Shown piece by piece: positions 7,002 through 12,016 of a stretch of 12,016 bases of DNA. Position 1 is the stretch's first letter; each line of letters starts with the position of its first letter. The position numbers were made by a program, and so were the translations under genes. Under the pieces are notes generated by a model. It worked only from the letters and a program-made list of their open reading frames with translations. It had not been told where the DNA came from and did no database searches. Source of the DNA: Pseudomonadota bacterium (GTDB lineage: Bacteria > Pseudomonadota > Gammaproteobacteria > Arenicellales > UBA868); the NCBI GenBank assembly GCA_018661145.1, contig JABJIU010000200.1, positions 1 to 12,016 of the forward strand, written 5' to 3'.

Positions 7002-7462
7002 ACTCGAGCTCCTTCAGACCTCCGACGTCCTTCAAGCGGCCGGAGTCTGTTTTGGTGGTGGTTTACACGGATCAAGGCGAGACGCTCCTGTTGCGTAGAA
7101 CCGGGAACGCCTTCTGGCAATCCATCACCGGCGGTATGAAGTGGCCCGGTGAGGCGCCTGAAGCAGCGGCCCGGCGGGAGGTTCTCGAAGAAACCGGCAT
7201 TGCAGCGGAGGAGGGTTGGTGTGATCATCAGATTTCCAGATGTTTTCACATCCTTCCCGAATATCGATACTGCTACGGCCCGGGGGTTATCAAGAACGTG
7301 GAGCACTTCTTTTCACTGCGTATACCCAGGCGCTGCCCGGTTCAGGTTAATCCGGCAGAGCATGATCTCAGCCGGTGGGAGCAACTTCCAGCGGCTGCAG
7401 ATTCAGTGTGGTCATGGACAAACCGGATTGCGCTGGCACAGATAGCGCAAGAACTGGTGTAA
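6998..7462 (+). CDS. nudB: Dihydroneopterin triphosphate diphosphatase (Nudix hydrolase)
   Basis: NudB removes pyrophosphate from dihydroneopterin triphosphate, an early step of folate synthesis. The 154-residue protein has a complete Nudix box at residues 46-68 (G-x5-E-x7-REVLEETGI) and the NudB-like stretches FKRPESVLVVVY, FWQSITGG and a C-terminal SWTNRIALAQI. Length is close to E. coli NudB (150 aa). The start must be non-ATG: the first internal Met is inside the Nudix box. TTG at 6998 overlaps the aspS stop (TTGA, 6998-7001), which suggests translational coupling. The location between aspS and yebC is the same as in E. coli. Confidence 0.9.
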   Translation: MNSSSFRPPTSFKRPESVLVVVYTDQGETLLLRRTGNAFWQSITGGMKWPGEAPEAAARREVLEETGIAAEEGWCDHQISRCFHILPEYRYCYGPGVIKNVEHFFSLRIPRRCPVQVNPAEHDLSRWEQLPAAADSVWSWTNRIALAQIAQELV

Positions 7463-7511
7463 TTGCGGGATAAACAGACCAGGCGGGATGCCGTCAGGTC
7501 AATTCTGGCAC

Positions 7512-7517
7512 GGAGAG
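7512..7517 (+). promoter_or_regulatory. Shine-Dalgarno that decides the yebC start
   Basis: GGAGAG lies 9 bases before the ATG at 7527. It supports this start over an in-frame ATG at 7488, which would add 13 residues unlike any YebC N-terminus. Confidence 0.55.
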
Positions 7518-7526
7518 CCTAAGAAG

Positions 7527-8270
7527 ATGGCGGGGCATAGCAAGTGGGCCAATATCAAGTTTCGCAAGGCCGCTCAGGACGCGAAACGCGGTAAGTTGTT
7601 TACCAAACTGATACGTGAGATTACGGTAGCCGCCCGCGTAGGGGGTGGCGATAGCGCATCGAATCCTAGACTGCGAACCGCGATCGATAAAGCCCTGTCT
7701 TCCAATATGACCCGCGACACGGTTGACCGGGCGATCAAGAGGGGTACCGGTGAGTTAGAAGGTGTTTCCTACGAAGAGATACGCTATGAAGGCTATGCCC
7801 CCGGAGGCGTTGCAATACTGGTGGACTGCACGACCGACAATCGAAACCGCACGGTCGGAGAAGTACGCCATCTTTTTGGCAAGCATGGGGGCAATCTCGG
7901 TACAGAAGGTTCCGTAGCCTACCTGTTCAGTAAGACCGGATTGTTTATTTTCGCGCCGGGAACAGACGAAGAAGCGGTGATGGAGGCTGCGGTGGGCGCA
8001 GGCGCCAATGATGTTGAGACGGTCGTCGATGGCTCGGTTGAGGTGCTCGCGGAACCTGAAGTGTTTGATGCGGTCAATGATGCGATTCAGGGCGCTGGAC
8101 TTGAGCCGGAATTAGCGCAGGTGGTTGAGCGCCCGTCAAACGAGACACCTGTGAGCGATGAGGACGCAGAGAAAGTGATACGCCTGATCGATGCGCTAGA
8201 GGAACTCGATGATGTACAGGAAGTCTTTACCAATGCCAGTTTCCCAGAGGAATCGGCTCTGAGTGCCTAG
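7527..8270 (+). CDS. yebC: YebC/PmpR-family protein (TACO1-like)
   Basis: The 247-residue protein starts MAGHSKWANIKFRKAAQDAK, the family signature, and continues with NPRLRTAIDKALSSNMTRDT, YEGYAPGG, CTTDNRNRTVGEVRH and GNLGTEGSVAYLF, all near-identical to E. coli YebC. The length is standard (about 246 aa). The family was long annotated as a transcriptional regulator (PmpR acts on quorum sensing in P. aeruginosa); mitochondrial TACO1 and recent work on bacterial homologues point to a translation factor that helps ribosomes through polyproline stretches. It lies 64 bases after nudB and 11 bases before ruvC in the same operon. The family assignment is firm; which of the two roles applies here is not shown by the sequence. 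Confidence 0.96.
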   Translation: MAGHSKWANIKFRKAAQDAKRGKLFTKLIREITVAARVGGGDSASNPRLRTAIDKALSSNMTRDTVDRAIKRGTGELEGVSYEEIRYEGYAPGGVAILVDCTTDNRNRTVGEVRHLFGKHGGNLGTEGSVAYLFSKTGLFIFAPGTDEEAVMEAAVGAGANDVETVVDGSVEVLAEPEVFDAVNDAIQGAGLEPELAQVVERPSNETPVSDEDAEKVIRLIDALEELDDVQEVFTNASFPEESALSA

Positions 8271-8281
8271 GCCCTGTACCG

Positions 8282-8827
8282 ATGCCTTCGGAAACCTTCA
8301 GGACTATTGGTATCGATCCGGGCTCCCGGGTAACGGGAATCGGAGTGGTGGAAACGCGCGGCCAGTCGTTGCACTATATTCACAGTGAATGCGTTCGGGT
8401 TGGGGCAGGTCCCTTAGGTGCGCGCCTGGTAGCGATTCACCAGCGGATACAGGCCGTGATAGACCGTTTCCAGCCGGCAAGTGGCGCCATTGAGAAGGTT
8501 TTCGTTTCCGCGAACCCTCAGTCGGCGCTGGTGCTCGGCCAGGCTAGGGGCAGTGCTTTACTGGCACTGGCTCAGAGTGAATTGGAGATAAGTGAATACA
8601 GTGCGCTCGAAATCAAGCGTGCGATCACCGGAACCGGGCGTGCTGGCAAGGAGCAGGTGCAGCATATGGTGAGAGTCCTACTGGGCATGGATCGAAAACC
8701 GGCTCAGGACGCAGCCGATGCGCTTGCGTGTGCGATCTGCCATCTGCATCATGCCGAGAGCCGACTCCGTCAAACGGTTGCCGGTGTTTCTGTCCTGGCC
8801 GAAGATGCGGGAAGCGCGCGCCGATGA
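8282..8827 (+). CDS. ruvC: Holliday junction resolvase RuvC
   Basis: RuvC is the dimeric endonuclease that cuts four-way junctions made during homologous recombination. The 181-residue product has the four acidic catalytic residues of the RNase H-like fold: Asp12 in GIDPGSRVTG, Glu71 in AIEKVF, and Asp143 and Asp146 in QDAADALA. The conserved NPQSALVLGQARG and GTGRAGKEQV segments are present. The length is usual for the family. The ATG at 8282 puts the first strand close to the N-terminus as expected; no clear Shine-Dalgarno is seen, so reinitiation after the yebC stop 11 bases upstream is likely. Its stop overlaps the ruvA start as ATGA (8824-8827). Confidence 0.96.
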   Translation: MPSETFRTIGIDPGSRVTGIGVVETRGQSLHYIHSECVRVGAGPLGARLVAIHQRIQAVIDRFQPASGAIEKVFVSANPQSALVLGQARGSALLALAQSELEISEYSALEIKRAITGTGRAGKEQVQHMVRVLLGMDRKPAQDAADALACAICHLHHAESRLRQTVAGVSVLAEDAGSARR

Positions 8828-9420
8828 TTGGTCAGATCAGTGGCATGCTGGTATACAAACATCCGCCGCAGCTGATGGTGGATGTGGGCGGGGTGGCCTA
8901 TGAGCTTGAGGCCCCGATGACCGCATTTTATGAACTACCCGAGGTCGGCGAACGTGTTTCGCTGTTTACGCATCTCGTTATTCGTGATGATGCGCACCTG
9001 CTTTTCGGGTTTGCTGATCTTCAGCAGCGGGATGTTTTTCGGGTGTTGCTCAAAATCAGTGGTGTCGGTCCACGGGTGGCGCTTGCGCTGCTTTCAGGCC
9101 TCACGGCTGATGATCTGGCAGCGTGTGTCGCTGCCGGCGATATCGCTCAGTTGACCCGGGTGCCTGGCATTGGACGCAAGACTGCCGAACGCCTGGTGAT
9201 CGAACTTCGTGACCGGTTGGAGACGCTTTCGGGCGTTGGTCCGGATTCATCGAACTCCACACTGACACCACAGCAGGATGCCGTCAGCGCATTGATGGCC
9301 CTGGGGTATCGCGAAACGGAGGCGAGCCGGGCGATCCGCGCGGTTGAAGTTGATGGTGTGCCTGCGGTGGAGACCCTTATACGTGAAGCGCTTAAAGGAC
9401 TGTCCCGGGAGGCGCCATGA
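8824..9420 (+). CDS. ruvA: Holliday junction DNA helicase subunit RuvA
   Basis: RuvA binds the Holliday junction as a tetramer and loads the RuvB motor for branch migration. The 198-residue protein has the N-terminal OB fold (MIGQISGMLV and following, to about 62), two helix-hairpin-helix motifs (LLKISGVGPRVALALL at 75-90 and LTRVPGIGRKTAERL at 110-124), and a C-terminal domain III from about 150 for RuvB contact, after a Ser/Thr-rich linker. The frame is open from 8728, but the added residues are a shadow of ruvC; MIGQISG is the family start. It shares ATGA overlaps with ruvC before it and ruvB after it, so the three are translated in a coupled way. Confidence 0.96.
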   Translation: MIGQISGMLVYKHPPQLMVDVGGVAYELEAPMTAFYELPEVGERVSLFTHLVIRDDAHLLFGFADLQQRDVFRVLLKISGVGPRVALALLSGLTADDLAACVAAGDIAQLTRVPGIGRKTAERLVIELRDRLETLSGVGPDSSNSTLTPQQDAVSALMALGYRETEASRAIRAVEVDGVPAVETLIREALKGLSREAP

Positions 9421-10469
9421 GTGAACATGATCCTCTGATCAGCCCCAGTGCCGACGATAACTCAAGCCAGGATCACGCCATTGATCGAAGTCTCCGGCCA
9501 CTGACGCTCAATGAATTTATCGGCCAGCCCAAAGTGCGCGAGCAATTGGGCATCTTTATTGCGGCAGCCAAGGGGAGGGCTGAGGCGCTTGATCATGTTC
9601 TGGTGTTCGGTCCCCCTGGCCTTGGGAAAACCACACTCGCACATATCTTGGCACACGAGATGGGGGCAAGTCTGCGCCAGACCTCGGGGCCGGTACTCGA
9701 AAAAGCAGGAGACCTTGCCGCCATTCTGACCAACCTTGAGCCACACGATGTGTTATTTGTTGACGAGATCCACCGACTGAGTCCGGCGGTGGAGGAAATT
9801 CTATATCCGGCTCTGGAGGATTATCAGCTCGATATCATGATCGGTGAGGGTCCCGCGGCGCGTTCTATCAAATTGAATCTTCCACCCTTCACACTGGTGG
9901 GCGCCACAACGCGGGCAGGATTACTGACAGCACCGTTGCGTGACCGCTTTGGCATTGTTCAGCGGTTGGAGTTCTATCCAAGCGATGAGCTGGCCATGAT
10001 TGTTGAGCGTTCCGCATGCATTCTCGGGCTCGCCAGTGAGACCGGCGGCATCGAAGCGATCGCTAAACGCAGTCGGGGGACTCCGCGCATTGCAAATCGA
10101 CTGTTGCGTCGGGTCCGAGATTTCGCCCAGGTTAAGGCAGATGGCGTCATTGGTAGCATCATTGCGAATGAGGCGCTGGATCTGCTCGAGGTGGACAATT
10201 TCGGGCTCGATGCGTTGGATCGGCGCCTGCTGTCTGCCATCATGGAAAAATTTGATGGCGGCCCGGTTGGGGTTGAGAGTCTCGCTGCCGCTATAGGCGA
10301 AGAGCGAGGGACCCTGGAGGATGTGGTCGAGCCGTTCCTGATTCAATCCGGATTTCTGATGCGCACGCCCCGAGGACGTACAGCGACGGCTGCCGCTTAC
10401 CGGCACTTTGGTCTCAAGGCGCCGGCACAAGATGGATCTCAAGGCGGCCTTTTCAGTCCCGGCAACTGA
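9417..10469 (+). CDS. ruvB: Holliday junction branch migration ATPase RuvB
   Basis: RuvB is the hexameric AAA+ motor that drives branch migration with RuvA. The 350-residue protein shows Walker A GPPGLGKTT at 65-73, Walker B LFVDEIHR at 113-120, sensor 1 VGATTRAG at 161-168 and the APLRDRFG arginine-finger region at 172-179. A winged-helix C-terminal domain (GVESLAAAIGEERGTLEDVVEPFLI) ends with RTPRGRTATAAAYRHFG. The length is slightly above E. coli RuvB (336 aa) because of longer polar ends. The ATG overlaps the ruvA stop. I saw no LexA-type CTGT-N8-ACAG box just upstream of ruvC or ruvA, so classical SOS control of this cluster is not evident. Confidence 0.97.
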   Translation: MSEHDPLISPSADDNSSQDHAIDRSLRPLTLNEFIGQPKVREQLGIFIAAAKGRAEALDHVLVFGPPGLGKTTLAHILAHEMGASLRQTSGPVLEKAGDLAAILTNLEPHDVLFVDEIHRLSPAVEEILYPALEDYQLDIMIGEGPAARSIKLNLPPFTLVGATTRAGLLTAPLRDRFGIVQRLEFYPSDELAMIVERSACILGLASETGGIEAIAKRSRGTPRIANRLLRRVRDFAQVKADGVIGSIIANEALDLLEVDNFGLDALDRRLLSAIMEKFDGGPVGVESLAAAIGEERGTLEDVVEPFLIQSGFLMRTPRGRTATAAAYRHFGLKAPAQDGSQGGLFSPGN

Positions 10470-10474
10470 AGAGG
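10470..10474 (+). promoter_or_regulatory. Candidate ribosome binding site for the small ORF after ruvB
   Basis: AGAGG directly follows the ruvB stop codon and lies 7 bases before the ATG at 10482. It is the main reason to take the 31-codon ORF seriously. Confidence 0.4.
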
Positions 10475-10481
10475 CGCCGCC

Positions 10482-10577
10482 ATGAAAAGGTCAGGAAATA
10501 CTCATTTGGTTGCCACTGGTTTTCCCGATAATTGCGCTAGGGTCAGTCTCGTTCAGATCTTCTGGTATTCGCGCTGA
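10482..10577 (+). CDS. Possible 31-codon small ORF or leader peptide between ruvB and ybgC
   Basis: This ORF starts with ATG 12 bases after the ruvB stop, after an AGAGG at good spacing, and encodes 31 residues (begins MKRSGNTHLVATG, ends VQIFWYSR). Its TGA shares its last base with the ybgC ATG (TGATG, 10575-10579), so ribosomes ending here could restart on ybgC. It fills almost all of the 107-base gap. The peptide resembles nothing I recognise and has no clear membrane segment. It may be a real small protein, a leader that couples ybgC translation to ruvB, or a chance frame. Confidence 0.35.
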   Translation: MKRSGNTHLVATGFPDNCARVSLVQIFWYSR

Positions 10578-10987
10578 TGGCGGGTACGCAAGTCTTCGTC
10601 TGGCCGGTGCGGGTGTACTATGAGGATACTGACGCGGGTGGGATCGTGTATTACGCGAACTACCTTAAATTTATGGAACGGGCGCGTACAGAATGGCTGC
10701 GAAACTATGGTATTGATCTTCGACAACTCGCAGCCCAAGAGCGCATGATGTTTGTTGTCCGTTCAGCCAAACTCGACTTTCTCCAGCCGGCCCACCTAGG
10801 GGATGCATTGGACGTTTCCGTTGAGGTGCTTCGTCGTCGTCCGGCCAGCGTCACTTTGCGTCAGCAGGTCACATCCTCGGGGGAGGTCCTGTGCACCGGT
10901 GAGGTCCAGCTTGCCTGTGTCGAGTCACTCTCAATGCGGCCTTGTCCTCTGCCGCCATTTACTCAGGAAGGGGAAAGTGCCCAATGA
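10577..10987 (+). CDS. ybgC: Tol-Pal system-associated acyl-CoA thioesterase YbgC
   Basis: YbgC is a cytoplasmic hotdog-fold thioesterase of the 4-hydroxybenzoyl-CoA thioesterase family that acts on acyl-CoA and is linked to phospholipid metabolism near the Tol-Pal complex. The 136-residue protein has the family signature VRVYYEDTDAGGIVYYANYL near 11-30, where Asp19 is the catalytic acid, followed by FMERARTEWLR. The length is the usual one. The ATG at 10577 follows a small ORF with a TGATG junction; no strong Shine-Dalgarno precedes it, so coupling is plausible. Its stop overlaps the tolQ start (ATGA, 10984-10987). Gene order ybgC-tolQ-tolR is the standard tol-pal operon. Confidence 0.95.
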   Translation: MAGTQVFVWPVRVYYEDTDAGGIVYYANYLKFMERARTEWLRNYGIDLRQLAAQERMMFVVRSAKLDFLQPAHLGDALDVSVEVLRRRPASVTLRQQVTSSGEVLCTGEVQLACVESLSMRPCPLPPFTQEGESAQ

Positions 10988-11703
10988 ACGAAGCCGTCAA
11001 AATTGCCGTCAGCAATGAGTCACTGTCAATTCTTGATCTGATTCTGCAGGCGAGTCTGCTGGTACAGATAGTGATGCTGATACTGGTCGCGGCATCACTC
11101 GTATCCTGGACCGTGATTTTTACCAAAGCCAGTGTGCTCAAACGACAGCGTCAGGAGGCGGATGATTTTGAAGCCGATTTTTGGTCGGGGGGTGAACTGA
11201 ATGGTTTGTATCGGAGATGTACGGAAGGTGGAGAAGAGCCTGTTGGGATGACCAGCGTTTTTGTGGCTGGGTATCGTGAGTACAGCCGTATGGCGGGTAA
11301 CGCTTCCGTTGAAAGAACCGACCTTGTCGAGGGTGTGCAACGTGCCATGCGCGTAGCACTGAGTCGGGAGATTGAGGCGCTCGAAGCCCGTCTGCCTTTC
11401 CTTGCTACCGTTGGGTCGACCAGTCCCTATGTAGGCCTTTTCGGTACGGTCTGGGGGATCATGAACTCATTCCGGTCTTTGGGCGCACTCCAGAGTGTCT
11501 CAATCGCAACCGTAGCACCCGGTATCTCTGAAGCGCTGATTGCGACCGCGATGGGACTTTTTGCTGCCATTCCCGCAGTTATCGCTTACAACCGTTTTTC
11601 TGCCGGGGCCGAATCTCTCATTGCTCGCTACGACGTATTTGTTGAGGAGTTTGCGAGTATCGTCAACCGACAGGCCGTCAGCGGCCGGCGCCGTGGCGGA
11701 TAG
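10984..11703 (+). CDS. tolQ: Tol-Pal system inner-membrane proton channel subunit TolQ
   Basis: TolQ forms, with TolR, the proton-driven stator that energises TolA and so controls outer-membrane constriction at division. The 239-residue protein has three membrane segments, about 21-46, 138-162 and 173-203, with the MotA/TolQ/ExbB signatures GSTSPYVGLFGTVWGIM (144-160) and VAPGISEALIATAMGLFAAIP (177-197). The large cytoplasmic loop between segments 1 and 2 is typical. The frame is open from 10942, but MNEAVKIAV at 10984 gives the normal N-terminus, overlaps the ybgC stop and is preceded by AGGAAGGGG at about 10966-10974. The length is close to E. coli TolQ (230 aa). Confidence 0.95.
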   Translation: MNEAVKIAVSNESLSILDLILQASLLVQIVMLILVAASLVSWTVIFTKASVLKRQRQEADDFEADFWSGGELNGLYRRCTEGGEEPVGMTSVFVAGYREYSRMAGNASVERTDLVEGVQRAMRVALSREIEALEARLPFLATVGSTSPYVGLFGTVWGIMNSFRSLGALQSVSIATVAPGISEALIATAMGLFAAIPAVIAYNRFSAGAESLIARYDVFVEEFASIVNRQAVSGRRRGG

Positions 11704-11720
11704 AAGCTGAGGCCAAACGG

Positions 11721-12016
11721 ATGCGTCCACGCCGCCAGAAGCGCCAGATGAGCGAGATCAATGTGGTCCCGTACATCGATGTCATGCTCGTGCTGCTGGT
11801 GATCTTTATGGTAACTGCACCCTTGCTTATGGAAGGCGTCAGCGTCGAACTGCCCCAGGCAAGCGCGAAAGCGGTCTCCGAAAAGAACACCGAACCGTTC
11901 GTTGTACACGTCGACAAGAATGAGAAATACTTTATCAACGACGATCCGGAACCGATCCAGACACTTCAGGAGATTCGGATCAAGGCGGATATCGTGATGC
12001 GCAACAGTCCTGAGAC
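11721..12016 (+). CDS. tolR: Tol-Pal system protein TolR, 5' part, cut by the window end
   Basis: The first 98 codons of TolR are present with no stop before the window edge. After a basic start (MRPRRQKRQ) comes SEINVVPYIDVMLVLLVIF, the single membrane segment of the TolR/ExbD family, with Asp20 as the proton-path aspartate (Asp23 in E. coli). A periplasmic domain follows, including VSVELPQA and FVVHVDKNEKYFINDDP. It forms the TolQ-TolR stator. GAGG at 11709-11712 lies 8 bases before the ATG, and the gap to tolQ is 17 bases, as expected in the operon. Confidence 0.93.
   Translation, partial: MRPRRQKRQMSEINVVPYIDVMLVLLVIFMVTAPLLMEGVSVELPQASAKAVSEKNTEPFVVHVDKNEKYFINDDPEPIQTLQEIRIKADIVMRNSPE

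Noticed and set aside
7488..7526. N-terminal extension of yebC
   Set aside because: YebC proteins begin MAGHSKW, and an RBS precedes that Met.
8200..8830. LexA box controlling ruvCAB
   Set aside because: No CTGT-N8-ACAG pattern is found just upstream of ruvC or ruvA.
10505..10532. Internal promoter with GATAAT (10527-10532) before ybgC
   Set aside because: The -10 is fair, but no acceptable -35 is found at 16-18 bases; TTGCCA is only 11 bases away.

Overview
The window is typical gammaproteobacterial chromosome. The gene order fmdB-aspS-nudB-yebC-ruvC-ruvA-ruvB-ybgC-tolQ-tolR is a well-known gammaproteobacterial arrangement, and pyrE divergent from an ExoIII/Crc-family gene recalls the pseudomonad pyrE-crc locus. 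The DNA is moderately GC-rich by eye and codon use looks even along the window, except that the small SYLF gene and its leader seem more AT-rich. I cannot name a genus from this. I see no IS element, phage gene, tRNA, rRNA or CRISPR array.

Left part (1-4693): a lipoprotein metallopeptidase of the putative-aminopeptidase family (46-1059) is followed by a secreted SYLF/Ysc84-domain protein (1169-1720). The latter has a strong RBS and a perfect inverted repeat in its leader. A 9-bp hairpin separates it from the convergent pyrE (minus strand, 1764-2414). Thirty-four bases beyond the pyrE start, the divergent exodeoxyribonuclease III gene begins (2449-3243), followed after 13 bases by an AmpG-family MFS permease (3257-4693).

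Right part (4694-12016): a plausible promoter with a TATAAT -10 box starts a long, tightly packed plus-strand gene series. It runs through an FmdB-type zinc ribbon protein, aspartyl-tRNA synthetase, dihydroneopterin triphosphate pyrophosphatase (TTG start overlapping the aspS stop), YebC, the RuvC-RuvA-RuvB Holliday-junction machinery (two ATGA overlaps), YbgC, TolQ, and TolR, which is cut by the window edge. These genes serve translation (aspS, yebC), folate synthesis (nudB), recombination repair (ruvCAB) and cell-envelope integrity during division (ybgC-tolQR).

I do not find a new biological system here. The points most worth a second look are a 31-codon small ORF between ruvB and ybgC with its own RBS and a TGATG junction to ybgC, sequence marks of a non-discriminating AspRS, a catalytically intact ExoIII at the crc-like position next to pyrE, and two inverted repeats in promoter or leader regions.
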